Source: an uncultured Clostridia bacterium (GTDB taxonomy: Bacteria; Bacillota; Clostridia; Christensenellales; CAG-138). From it: a stretch of DNA of 38,012 nucleotides. The notes under the pieces were generated by a model. It had not been told where the DNA came from and did no database searches. It saw only the letters and a program-made list of their open reading frames with translations. The stretch covers positions 1 through 38,012 of the forward strand of contig CAMKES010000016.1 of the NCBI GenBank assembly GCA_946411635.1, written 5' to 3'. Of the stretch, positions 24,194 to 31,555 are shown in pieces (the stretch's first letter is position 1; each line of letters starts with the position of its first letter). A program made the position numbers and the translations under genes.

Positions 24194-25765
24194 ATGCGCA
24201 TCGAAAATCGAATCCTCGTCGGCAAGGGCGAGACCGAAGCCTGCATCCTTCCCGAGATGGCGAACCGTCACGGGCTGATCGCCGGCGCGACCGGCACGGG
24301 CAAAACGATCACGCTGAAGGTCATGGCGGAATCGTTTTCCGACCTCGGCGTTCCGGTGTTCCTCGCGGACGTCAAAGGCGACCTGTCCGGCTGTGTGAAG
24401 CCCGGCGAAATGACCGACAAGATCGCGTCGCGGCTTACGGGGATCGGGATCGATCCGGCGTCGTTTGAAATGCGGCGGTATCCGGTCCGGTTCTGGGACG
24501 TATACGGCGCGGGCGGGCATCCGGTGCGCACGACCGTCAGCGAGATGGGCGCGGAGCTGCTGGCGCGGCTTCTGGGCCTGTCCGACGTGCAGACCGGCGT
24601 GCTTTCGATCGCGTTCCGCGTCGCGGACGACAACGGCTGGCTTCTGATCGATCTCAAGGACCTGCGCGCCATGGTCGCGTACGTCACCGAGCACGCGGGC
24701 GAGCTTCTGCACGCGTACGGCAACATTTCAAAGCAGTCCGCCGGCGCGATCCAGCGCGCGCTGCTGCAGCTGGAGGACGCGGGCGGGGATCTGTTCTTCG
24801 GCGAACCCGCGATCGATCTTCACGACTGGATGCAGACCGACGCGGACGGGCGCGGCTTTATCAACGTGTTCCACTGCGCGAAGCTGTATCAGAGCCCGCT
24901 TCTGTATTCGACGTTCATGCTCTGGCTGCTGGCCGAGCTGTTCGAGGAGCTTCCCGAGGTCGGCGATCTCGAGAAGCCGAAGCTCGTGTTCTTCTTCGAC
25001 GAGGCGCATCTGCTGTTCTCCGACGCGAAAAAGGCGCTGCGCGACAAGGTCGAGCAGGTCGTGAAGCTGATCCGCTCGAAGGGCGTCGGCGTGTATTTCA
25101 TTTCGCAGCAGCCGTCGGACCTGCCGGATCCGGTGCTGGCGCAGCTCGGAAACCGCGTGCAGCACGCGCTGCGCGCCTATACGCCCGCGGAGCAGAAGGC
25201 GATCAAAACCGCCGCCGCGACGTTCCGCGTGAATCCGAAGTTCAAAACCGAGGACGTGCTGACCGAGCTCGGCACCGGCGAAGCGCTGGTGAGCTTCCTC
25301 GACGCGAAGGGCCGCCCGTCGATCGTCGAGCGCTGCACGATCCTGCCCCCGCAGTCGATGATGGGCATGATCGACGACGAGCGCAGGAAGGCCGAGATCA
25401 TGGCGGACGAGCTGTACGGCAAGTACGACGACGCGGTCGACAACGAATCCGCGTACGAGATCCTGACCGGCAAGGCGCAGGCGGAGGCAAAGGAAAAGGA
25501 AGAAGCCGCCGCGCGCGAGGCCGAGGAAAAGGAACGCGAACGGCAGGAAAAGGAAGAAGCGAAGGAACGCGAACGGCAGGAGAAGGAAGACGCGAAGGCG
25601 AAGGCCAAGGCGGAGAAGGACGCGCTGCGCGAAAAGGCGAAGCGCAAGAGCAAGACCTCCTCGGCGCTCGGCAAGGCCGCGTCCTCCACGATGAACACGA
25701 TCGGACGCGAGGTCGGCAAGTCGCTCTACCGCGGACTGCTGGGCACGCTCAAGAAAATCTTCTGA
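24194..25765 (+). CDS. HerA/DUF853 (YjgR-like) P-loop ATPase with charged coiled-coil tail
   Basis: A 523-residue hexameric-type ATPase of the HerA/FtsK superfamily. Walker A GATGTGKT is at 31-38, Walker [13 protein letters not shown] near 262-273, and a sensor-like stretch [22 protein letters not shown] follows. This is the DUF853 architecture, whose cellular role is not settled; nucleic-acid translocation is inferred. Residues about 426-486 are a highly charged Lys/Glu/Arg coiled coil, followed by a short Gly/Leu tail ([15 protein letters not shown]), a conserved DUF853 ending. I start at ATG 24194, with GGAGG 6 bases upstream, instead of 24128. First gene of a three-gene run. Confidence 0.9.
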   Translation: MRIENRILVGKGETEACILPEMANRHGLIAGATGTGKTITLKVMAESFSDLGVPVFLADVKGDLSGCVKPGEMTDKIASRLTGIGIDPASFEMRRYPVRFWDVYGAGGHPVRTTVSEMGAELLARLLGLSDVQTGVLSIAFRVADDNGWLLIDLKDLRAMVAYVTEHAGELLHAYGNISKQSAGAIQRALLQLEDAGGDLFFGEPAIDLHDWMQTDADGRGFINVFHCAKLYQSPLLYSTFMLWLLAELFEELPEVGDLEKPKLVFFFDEAHLLFSDAKKALRDKVEQVVKLIRSKGVGVYFISQQPSDLPDPVLAQLGNRVQHALRAYTPAEQKAIKTAAATFRVNPKFKTEDVLTELGTGEALVSFLDAKGRPSIVERCTILPPQSMMGMIDDERRKAEIMADELYGKYDDAVDNESAYEILTGKAQAEAKEKEEAAAREAEEKERERQEKEEAKERERQEKEDAKAKAKAEKDALREKAKRKSKTSSALGKAASSTMNTIGREVGKSLYRGLLGTLKKIF

Positions 25766-25780
25766 GGAAAGGAATGCAAA

Positions 25781-26122
25781 ATGGCGCTTTACTGTGAATC
25801 CTGTATGAAGCTCGTCGAAGGAGAGATCTGCCCGCGCTGCCGGAGCCGGAAGCTCCGGGAGCCGGAGGCGGGGGATTTCTGCCTCGTCGAGGAGGTCCCG
25901 TATATGCAGGCGGAGATGCTGAAGGAGCTGTATGCGGACAACGGCATTCCCTGCACGACGCGCTCCGCGCTCGGCGCGGCGATCACCGTCAAGCTCGGCG
26001 TCAACGTCGGACGCGTGCGTCTGTACGTGCCGTTCGAGCGCTTCGACGAGGCGAAGGACCTGTATGACGCGTTCTTCAACGCGCCGTTCGTGCCGGAGGA
26101 GGACGGACCGTGCGGGAACTGA
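25781..26122 (+). CDS. Zinc-ribbon DUF2007-like small protein
   Basis: A 113-residue cytoplasmic protein. An N-terminal zinc ribbon uses Cys5/Cys8 and Cys17/Cys20. The rest (about 34-100: QAEMLKELYADNGIPC, VGRVRLYVPFERFDEAKDLYDAF) matches the DUF2007 putative signal-transducing domain. It follows the ATPase after 15 bases with AGGAAAGGA as ribosome site, and its last 13 bases overlap the next gene. Function unknown. Confidence 0.8.
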   Translation: MALYCESCMKLVEGEICPRCRSRKLREPEAGDFCLVEEVPYMQAEMLKELYADNGIPCTTRSALGAAITVKLGVNVGRVRLYVPFERFDEAKDLYDAFFNAPFVPEEDGPCGN

Positions 26123-26370
26123 TGATCCATCACATCTATCGCCACTTCAAGGGCGATCTGTATCTCGTCGAGGGCGTCGCGAAGCACTCCGAGACGCAGG
26201 AGGAGTACGTGATCTACCGCAAGCTTTACGGCGACTGCGCGCTGTGGATCCGGCCGAAGGCGATGTTTTTGTCGCCGGTCGACAAAACGAAGTATCCGGA
26301 CTGTATGCAGGAATACCGGTTCGAGCCGGTCGAGATCGAAAGCGTCAGGAACCGAGACGCCGCCGATTGA
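26110..26370 (+). CDS. DUF1653 domain protein
   Basis: An 86-residue protein with the DUF1653 signature: YRHFKGDLYLVEGVAKHSET, YVIYRKLYGDCALWIRP and a C-terminal FEPVE-type end. The family is widespread, small and of unknown function. The start is GTG 26110, in frame with a second ATG at 26122; GGAGGA about 7-12 bases upstream, inside the preceding gene, favours GTG. Overlap with the previous gene implies coupling. Confidence 0.87.
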   Translation: MRELMIHHIYRHFKGDLYLVEGVAKHSETQEEYVIYRKLYGDCALWIRPKAMFLSPVDKTKYPDCMQEYRFEPVEIESVRNRDAAD

Positions 26371-26413
26371 AAATGCATATGCAGCCGGGTATGCACGCCG
26401 GAACATACGGAAT

Positions 26414-26436
26414 TATGCGGGATTTCCGCATATTTT
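26414..26436 (+). terminator. Terminator after the DUF1653 gene
   Basis: A 7-bp stem TATGCGG/CCGCATA (26414-26420 with 26426-26432) followed by TTTT, 44 bases past the stop codon. Confidence 0.55.
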
Positions 26437-26482
26437 CACATTGTATCCATTGTAAAATCCGGGAAAAGTTGTGAATAATCTA

Positions 26483-26511
26483 TTGCATTCTGCATATAAC
26501 GGTGGTATATT
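26483..26511 (+). promoter_or_regulatory. Promoter of the SAM riboswitch transcript
   Basis: TTGCAT (26483-26488), 17 bases, TATATT (26506-26511). The expected start near 26517 coincides with the first base of the aptamer P1 stem, which supports both calls. Confidence 0.75.
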
Positions 26512-26515
26512 CGGG

Positions 26516-26600
26516 GTGCCATCGAGAGTGCGCGAGAGACAAGCTCCGTGACCGCACAGCAACCTGCCTCAGTAAGGTGCTAAAACTTGCATGATGGCGC
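26516..26600 (+). promoter_or_regulatory. SAM-I (S-box) riboswitch aptamer, orphan
   Basis: P1 pairs GCCATC (26518-26523) with GATGGC (26593-26598). Conserved S-box elements are present in order: ATCGAGAG, the P2 internal loop ending GTGACC, CAGCAACCTG, the hairpin leading to AAGGTGCTAA, and CTTGCATGATGG. The S-box normally senses S-adenosylmethionine and switches off methionine or sulfur genes by termination. Here no plus-strand gene follows: the next one is 4.3 kb away with its own promoter, and the next gene runs in the opposite direction. Identification rests on motif order and P1 pairing. Confidence 0.87.
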
Positions 26601-26613
26601 ATCCAAACCATTC

Positions 26614-26638
26614 AGCCGGTCCGTGACCGGCTTTTATT
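26614..26638 (+). terminator. Expression-platform terminator of the SAM riboswitch
   Basis: An 8-bp stem AGCCGGTC/GACCGGCT (26614-26621 with 26625-26632, loop CGT) followed by TTTATT, 14 bases after P1. Confidence 0.85.
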
Positions 26639-26642
26639 CTGC

Positions 26643-26677
26643 AAAAAAAGAGCCGAAGCATATTTGCTTCGGCTCTT
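26643..26677 (-). terminator. Terminator of the convergent lipoprotein gene
   Basis: A 13-bp perfect stem (26648-26660 with 26665-26677, loop TATT). On the minus strand it is followed by a run of seven T (26643-26649). It lies about 190 bases past the lipoprotein stop and only 5 bases from the riboswitch terminator, so the two transcripts meet head-on. Confidence 0.85.
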
Positions 26678-26702
26678 AGACTGTCGATAACGGCGCCGGA
26701 AC

Positions 26703-26784
26703 ATTTGCGGCGAAGGAAAACAGATTAAAAGCTTATATGAAGAAAGGGCAAACATGCCCTTTCTTTTTTGTTTTCGCCGCAAAT
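26703..26784 (+). terminator. Nested hairpin: terminator stem inside a 12-bp outer stem
   Basis: The inner perfect 10-bp stem (26741-26750 with 26755-26764, loop AACA) is followed by TTTTTGTTTT, an intrinsic terminator on the plus strand. An outer perfect 12-base inverted repeat (26703-26714 with 26773-26784, ATTTGCGGCGAA type) encloses it. It would stop riboswitch read-through before it reaches the lipoprotein coding region. Confidence 0.65.
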
Positions 26785-26868
26785 CAGCCGCGTTTTTGCC
26801 ATTTCGCATACCTTAGTATAGCCTCATGGCAAAGAACGCGCCTTCGGAGGAGGTTTGTCAAGGGGGTT

Positions 26869-28464
26869 TTAATTCCCTTCTGAGTTGAAAGTATAACACC
26901 TTCCTCTATAAACCTTAACCGTGTTCATTGATGTCTCCGACCCGTCTTTCCAATAAAACGTTTCTCCGTCTGGCGTTCCATACAAAAACGTTTTTGTCCC
27001 ATAGGGAACGATCCAATCTACAGGTTTTTCCGTTTGATGCTTGATGATGTTTTTTTCGATTTCATCGAAAGATATCTGATTCAACGCTATCGTATAGAAA
27101 CAATTATCATAGTACGGAGTATAACCTCTAGATGTCCAGCAAAGAAGCTGCAGTCCCCCTATTTCATAGACATTGCCGTCTCCATAATCTCCTAATTCAA
27201 TTAGCTTTCCGTCTTGCCACGCATACAGGCAATTCGTTGGATCATGGGATATAAATAATAACAACTCTCTGCCGTTCTTATCCGTAATTACTGTTGCAAG
27301 GGAATAGCCACGTCCTAAAGAACTTCCCTGCCGAATGACTCCATCAACATCTACTTGATAGGATTTCCATTCATAATCCCCGTTTACTCCGCTTACAATG
27401 ACCGAATCGTTAACGGTATAGATTTTATTATAATGCAGTAAGTTATCTGCGGTTGTTCCATAAAAACGCAAGCCGGTGTCCGCTTCAACAAGCTGACCGT
27501 TGCTGTATTTGAAGAAATTCCATACGGACTCCGAAGGGAATTGTTCATACTTTGCCGTTTGCCAATCATATCGCGTAATGATATAGAAAGAAACAGAATC
27601 ACCGTCGCATTGAATACCGAAAGGCCCTTTTGTACCGAAAGGCAAATTCGACACAAGTGTTTCTTGGTACTGCCCTTTTCTGTAAAGCTCTACTTTTTCA
27701 GAGTACTCTCCATCTTTGGCGACACGCAAGAACAGGTCGTTGTCTGCCATTGCTTGATAATCATCTGCGTTGTTTTCTCGGTATGCACTTGTATCTGTAC
27801 CGATAAACATAAGTTCCATTTCTAACGGAAGAATCGAAAGATCCATCCGATACCACTCGTTGCCGTTTGCAATATATGCCAATGTCTGTTCTTGATTGCA
27901 CTTGACGAGAATCTCTTTATCGCTCTCAAAAACTTCATGGGAAGAATTGCCGTCATAATAAAACAGCGTATATCGATCATAGTTTCGTGTTGTTACATAC
28001 AAAAACTTTTCAGTTGAAAAATTATCTTGTGCGTAGAAATCGACACAACTGCTTATCAATTCAAAATAGTCATCATCATATTTACTGATTCTGTACAAGG
28101 GACCGATGTCTTCATCTGTTTCATAACCAAATATCAGATAATTCGGATGATTAAAAAAGCATTTTAGATAACCAAAAGGTGCTTTTTCTCCTGAACCCTT
28201 TATTTTATAACCCTGTTCATAAGTATTTTGAACGCAGATATTCAAATCCTCATCGAGATACAGGAAGCAGTTGCCTTCTACTTCTGGTAAGGGTTCACTT
28301 CCAACATCTGTTCCTGAATGTGCCTGCTCTTCGGCAGGGACTCCACTATTTAAGATGATACTGTCCTGCGACGCCTGTTGCTGTATTGCTTCCGCTTCTT
28401 TATTCGAGCACGCAAACAACAACAAAAATACAGCAATAGCCATCATACAAATGATTCTTTTCAT
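26869..28464 (-). CDS. Uncharacterised lipoprotein, beta-propeller-like, AT-rich
   Basis: A 531-residue exported lipoprotein (signal peptide, lipobox LFAC, Cys19) with no family I recognise. The body has many short strands and repeated aromatic/Asp-Gly stretches (YGDGNVYEIGGLQLL, RYTLFYYDGN, LYAWQDGKLIELGDYG), as in beta-propeller or DUF5050-type proteins. Base composition and codon use are clearly AT-richer than all neighbours, suggesting horizontal gain. The start at 28464 has AGGAGGAG 5 bases upstream. A promoter at 28640-28668 and a long structured leader precede it; a terminator lies at 26643-26677. Confidence 0.85.
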   Translation of the reverse strand: MKRIICMMAIAVFLLLFACSNKEAEAIQQQASQDSIILNSGVPAEEQAHSGTDVGSEPLPEVEGNCFLYLDEDLNICVQNTYEQGYKIKGSGEKAPFGYLKCFFNHPNYLIFGYETDEDIGPLYRISKYDDDYFELISSCVDFYAQDNFSTEKFLYVTTRNYDRYTLFYYDGNSSHEVFESDKEILVKCNQEQTLAYIANGNEWYRMDLSILPLEMELMFIGTDTSAYRENNADDYQAMADNDLFLRVAKDGEYSEKVELYRKGQYQETLVSNLPFGTKGPFGIQCDGDSVSFYIITRYDWQTAKYEQFPSESVWNFFKYSNGQLVEADTGLRFYGTTADNLLHYNKIYTVNDSVIVSGVNGDYEWKSYQVDVDGVIRQGSSLGRGYSLATVITDKNGRELLLFISHDPTNCLYAWQDGKLIELGDYGDGNVYEIGGLQLLCWTSRGYTPYYDNCFYTIALNQISFDEIEKNIIKHQTEKPVDWIVPYGTKTFLYGTPDGETFYWKDGSETSMNTVKVYRGRCYTFNSEGN

Positions 28465-28481
28465 AACGCTCCTCCTAAAAT

Positions 28482-28509
28482 AAAAAAGTGCGCAGCCGGA
28501 GCCGCGCAC
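28482..28509 (-). terminator. Terminator-like attenuator in the lipoprotein leader
   Basis: On the minus strand a hairpin (28488-28493 with 28504-28509, plus inner pairs) is followed by TTTTTTATTTT and then directly by the AGGAGGAG ribosome site of the lipoprotein gene. Its position between promoter and start codon suggests premature termination as a control. Confidence 0.6.
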
Positions 28510-28531
28510 GAAAAACGCAAGCCCCTATTGC

Positions 28532-28633
28532 TGCCACACTATTCTTTAACATCCTAAGAGAACGCAAAGATGGAGAATGCGTTTTTGCCGGAGCTAACGC
28601 GGTTCTCTTAGGATAATATTGAATTGTGTGGCA
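28532..28633 (-). repeat. 102-base imperfect palindrome in the lipoprotein 5' leader
   Basis: Outer arms TGCCACAC (28532-28539) and GTGTGGCA (28626-28633) and inner arms ATCCTAAGAGAAC and GTTCTCTTAGGAT form a long stem with a small internal mismatch region; the loop holds an AACGCA/TGCGTT mini-hairpin. The predicted transcription start (about 28633) is the first base of the palindrome, so it would be the 5' end of the mRNA. It could equally be a MITE-like element. Confidence 0.7.
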
Positions 28634-28639
28634 ATTCGG

Positions 28640-28668
28640 ATTATATCACGAGGGACATGAAATCGCAA
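28640..28668 (-). promoter_or_regulatory. Promoter of the AT-rich lipoprotein gene
   Basis: On the minus strand TTGCGA (28663-28668), 17 bases, TATAAT (28640-28645). The leader to the start codon is about 170 bases. Confidence 0.65.
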
Positions 28669-28787
28669 TGGTTGTTGATATTTTACGGTATTCATTTACG
28701 CGTTTTTGAAAAAGAAAGCGCACGTCCCGACGCAGGAGGGTATCGCCGCCGCAAGGTGGTGAGTAAGTGCGCCCTTACGGTAAAAAC

Positions 28788-28893
28788 GAGCTCCCCTTGT
28801 CAGGGGAGCCGTCAACGCAGTTGACTGAGGGGTAGACAGGAAACTACCCTCCCGTCTCGCTTCGCGAGCCACCCTCCCTGACAAGGGAGGGTC
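28788..28893. repeat. Compound palindromic extragenic repeat
   Basis: Two arms (28790-28809 and 28872-28891), each palindromic, are near-inverted copies of each other (CTCCCCTTGTCAGGGGAG versus CCCTCCCTGACAAGGGAGGG). Between them lie GTCAA/TTGAC and CTCGC/GCGAG mini-hairpins. The style matches dispersed palindromic repeats common between genes in gut Clostridia; copy number cannot be judged from one window. Confidence 0.65.
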
Positions 28894-28970
28894 GAAAAGT
28901 GTACCGGTTTGAAAACCACCCTTTTGAGAATCGCTCTTCCGCCACCATTCTCGGCAGCCTGCACTGTGTC

Positions 28971-30833
28971 TTATTCGCCGCCGGGCGTGGAAGGGGGATC
29001 CGTCGGCTTCGGCGTGTTGGTCGGCTCCGGCGTGACCTTTGCGGTGCCGATGCGGTACTTCGGGTACGTGGGCTTGTAGGTCGTTTCCTCGGTGCGCCAG
29101 CGCTCGACAAATTTGTTGTCCTTGTATTTGTCGACGTAGGTCACGACCCGATAGCCGTCACGCGGGGTATTCAAAAGGATCGGCTCGTCGGTTTCGAGCA
29201 TATGCCGGTCTTTTTCGTACTCGTACTTGTCCGGATCCTTATAAGGCCATTCCTCGAGGATCTCGTTGCTGCAGCGGTACTCGACGCCCTTTTCCGCCTG
29301 CCCGTAGATCTCCACCACGATATTCTTTCGGTGGCTGTTGTTCTTCGTGATATAGACGAACATATAGATCGTATGGCCGGTGTCGTTCTTGAATCCGAAA
29401 TCGATATGACCGTAGTCAACAGTCGCGTCGAAACCGAGACCCTTTTTGAAATCGGTCGTCACGTAGTCCGACGGGATACTGTGCCCGCGCCGGTTGATGT
29501 CCTTGATGCCTGCCCGCAGGATCGCGTTGAAGATCGTCGTGCTGACCTGACATACACCGCCGCCGGGCTCCTTGCGGTGATCGCCGAGATAGACGGCCGG
29601 CGCAAGCGCCCAGTCCCGTTTTTCGGTGCGTTCGCCGGTGCGGTTGTTGTAACTGAACCGTTCACCGGGTCCCAGCGTTACGACCTGCATCAGGCCGACC
29701 GCCTTCGAAATGTTGTGGTCGCGCGCCATTGCGGTTTCGACGACGGACGGGTCCGTTGAGGACGAGCCCTTGAACCGGTAGTTCGTCGAATACTTGCCGA
29801 GCAGCGTGATGGTCGATTGCAGCGCTTCGGTGGTGAGCGCAGGCTCGGAAACGGAGACCACGGGCGTCAGCGTCGCGGTGTAGTCGCCGGTGTCGATCGC
29901 GGAAATGATCTGATGCTCGAGATCGTCGAAGTCGATCACGGCGCCGTTTTTGCTCTCCGTGATCTTCCAGACCGGCTGCGCGTAGGATACGCCGTCGATC
30001 TTATTGTACTTAAAGTCGACCTCCGCGTGCGCGTCGATCGCATGGTTCGGGATCTTGTCGTTCAGCTCGTTCAGCGCGGCGCGCAGCTTCTCCTCGTTGA
30101 TCGCAATCGGGATCGTGCGGGCGTCGCCGCCGGATGCGATCTCGTTCAGCACGGCGTCGACGTCCGATGCGGAATAGGAAAGGCCGATCGTGTCCGCGGT
30201 GAGCATCAGCGGATCGTAGTCCTCGTAGGAAACGGTGATGTCGACGGACTGCAGCTTGTCCTCAAGCTTCTGCAGGATCTTCCCGCGCGCGTCGCCGACG
30301 GTCAGGTTCTGCAGGGAAACGCCCTCGACGGTCGCGCTGCGTTCGATCACGGTCTCGTCCGACACCGAGGGCGCGGCGGTCGCGTCGGGCGAAGCGGACT
30401 CGACGGGCACGTTCGGATCGGCGGGCTGCTTTTTGCAGCTGCAGGAAACGGCGGCGATCGCGATCACGAGCACGATCACGGCGAACGTCAGAAATCCGAG
30501 CGCGATCAGGAACAGGCGCTTGTCCTTCCTGCGTCTGCGCTTTCTCTTTTTCGGAGGCTGGGAAGAGGACCCCGTGCGCTTCGGCGCGTTCGCCGTGCTG
30601 CGGGTCGCGCCCGTACGGGACGCGGAAGCGGAGCGGGTCGACGATGCGGCTTTTGATGCGGAAGCGGTCGTTTTGCGCTGGTTTGCAAAGCGCAGCGTGC
30701 CGTTCGCAGCGGAAAACGGGTCCTCCGCGCTGCGGTTCGGCGCAGACGAAACCCTGCGCGCGGAATAGTCGCGCGCGTAGCCTGCGTTCGTTCTGGAATT
30801 CGTTCGGGACGAGCCCTGTGCAGTCGTTGTCAT
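28971..30833 (-). CDS. VanW family membrane protein with Ser/Arg-rich cytoplasmic head
   Basis: A 620-residue envelope protein. Residues 1-105 are a Ser/Thr/Arg-rich, probably disordered cytoplasmic head ending in a basic cluster; 106-130 is one membrane span. Outside lie a peptidoglycan-binding_4-like region (about 165-330), the VanW domain (about 345-500, with GPGERFSYN and EPGGGVCQVSTTIFNA), a G5-like segment (about 530-585) and a Pro/Thr tail. VanW proteins occur in vancomycin-resistance clusters but most, like this stand-alone copy, are envelope proteins of unknown activity. There is no ribosome site; TATAAT lies 8 bases before the ATG, suggesting a leaderless mRNA. Confidence 0.9.
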   Translation of the reverse strand: MTTTAQGSSRTNSRTNAGYARDYSARRVSSAPNRSAEDPFSAANGTLRFANQRKTTASASKAASSTRSASASRTGATRSTANAPKRTGSSSQPPKKRKRRRRKDKRLFLIALGFLTFAVIVLVIAIAAVSCSCKKQPADPNVPVESASPDATAAPSVSDETVIERSATVEGVSLQNLTVGDARGKILQKLEDKLQSVDITVSYEDYDPLMLTADTIGLSYSASDVDAVLNEIASGGDARTIPIAINEEKLRAALNELNDKIPNHAIDAHAEVDFKYNKIDGVSYAQPVWKITESKNGAVIDFDDLEHQIISAIDTGDYTATLTPVVSVSEPALTTEALQSTITLLGKYSTNYRFKGSSSTDPSVVETAMARDHNISKAVGLMQVVTLGPGERFSYNNRTGERTEKRDWALAPAVYLGDHRKEPGGGVCQVSTTIFNAILRAGIKDINRRGHSIPSDYVTTDFKKGLGFDATVDYGHIDFGFKNDTGHTIYMFVYITKNNSHRKNIVVEIYGQAEKGVEYRCSNEILEEWPYKDPDKYEYEKDRHMLETDEPILLNTPRDGYRVVTYVDKYKDNKFVERWRTEETTYKPTYPKYRIGTAKVTPEPTNTPKPTDPPSTPGGE

Positions 30834-30841
30834 GATACCGT

Positions 30842-30870
30842 ATTATAGCAAGGCGAAATTCGATTCTCAA
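30842..30870 (-). promoter_or_regulatory. Promoter of the VanW-like gene, predicted leaderless
   Basis: On the minus strand TTGAGA (30865-30870), 17 bases, TATAAT (30842-30847), then 8 bases to the ATG. The predicted start is at or within two bases of the start codon. Confidence 0.75.
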
Positions 30871-30897
30871 TAGCTTTTCGTTTTGTTTTTGTAAATT

Positions 30898-30926
30898 TTG
30901 CAAATCGTACGCAAACGTGCTACAAT
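30898..30926 (+). promoter_or_regulatory. trmL promoter
   Basis: TTGCAA (30898-30903), 17 bases, TACAAT (30921-30926). Divergent from the VanW promoter, with 27 bases between the two -35 boxes. Confidence 0.75.
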
Positions 30927-30948
30927 ACATACGATCAAGGAGGTCGTT

Positions 30949-31410
30949 ATGCTGCACATCGTTCTGGTCGAGCCGGAGATCCCGAGCAACACGGGCAATA
31001 TCTCGCGCACCTGCGCCGTCACGGGCGCGGCGCTGCATCTCGTGAGGCCTTTGGGCTTTTCGACCGACGACAAGGCGCTGAAGCGCGCGGGGCTCGACTA
31101 CTGGCATTCGCTGACGCTCTTCTATCACGACTGCATCGAGGAGCTGTGGGCGCAGTATCCCGACGCGCGGTTCTTCTATTGCTCGACGCACGCGGCGCGC
31201 CGCTACGACGAGGCGCGTTTTCGCGACGGCGATTTTCTGGTCTTCGGCAAGGAGACGGCGGGGCTCGGCGAAAAGATCCTCGCGCCGCACGCGGACGAGG
31301 CGATCCGCATCCCGATGGGCGACGGGCAGCGCTCCTTAAACCTCAGCAACGCGGTCGCGATCGTCGTGTACGAGGCGCTCCGGCAGAACGATTTCTTCGG
31401 GATGCGCTGA
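30949..31410 (+). CDS. trmL: tRNA (cytidine/uridine-34 2'-O)-methyltransferase TrmL
   Basis: A 153-residue SPOUT enzyme that methylates the wobble ribose of certain Leu tRNAs. Family motifs: EPEIPSNTGNISRTC (motif 1), FGKETAGLGE (motif 2) and IPMGDGQRSLNLSNAVAIV (motif 3, forming the trefoil knot and SAM site). Length matches the minimal TrmL/YibK form without an extra domain. I start at ATG 30949, 5 bases after AAGGAGG; the earlier ATG at 30898 overlaps the promoter. Confidence 0.94.
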   Translation: MLHIVLVEPEIPSNTGNISRTCAVTGAALHLVRPLGFSTDDKALKRAGLDYWHSLTLFYHDCIEELWAQYPDARFFYCSTHAARRYDEARFRDGDFLVFGKETAGLGEKILAPHADEAIRIPMGDGQRSLNLSNAVAIVVYEALRQNDFFGMR

Positions 31411-31491
31411 AAAACGTGTCCCGGATTTGCCGCACGGCGGGGAAATCGCAATATATTCTCGAAAAAAGCCGTGATTTTTGAAAAATAATGC

Positions 31492-31520
31492 TTGCATTGT
31501 TGAAAACCTTGTGGTAGTAT
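31492..31520 (+). promoter_or_regulatory. rpmB promoter
   Basis: TTGCAT (31492-31497), 17 bases, TAGTAT (31515-31520). The leader is about 29 bases with AAGGAGGTGG before the ATG. Confidence 0.65.
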
Positions 31521-31555
31521 TGCAATGTTCGAGTTTTAGCAAGGAGGTGGACTGA

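Larger units (their letters stand above)
26371..26868. other. Gene-free stretch holding a complete SAM riboswitch unit
   Basis: About 500 bases without a supported gene. In order: terminator of the DUF1653 transcript, promoter, SAM-I aptamer and terminator on the plus strand, a minus-strand terminator for the convergent lipoprotein gene, then a nested hairpin structure (26703-26784). Short frames here, including a 48-codon one from 26738, have no ribosome site and no protein-like composition. Confidence 0.7.
28465..28970. other. Gene-free stretch with leader structures and repeats
   Basis: About 500 bases without a supported gene. It contains the minus-strand promoter, palindromic leader and attenuator-like hairpin of the lipoprotein gene, and a compound palindromic repeat (28788-28893). 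Between 28669 and 28787 I see only a GCGCAC/GTGCGC inverted repeat and no gene. Confidence 0.6.

Noticed and set aside
26738-26884. 48-codon plus-strand frame after the SAM riboswitch as its target gene
   Set aside because: No ribosome site; it runs through the terminator hairpin and into the antisense of the lipoprotein gene, with non-protein-like composition.
28624-28824. 66-codon plus-strand frame in the repeat region
   Set aside because: No ribosome site, overlaps palindromic elements, and has no recognisable sequence.
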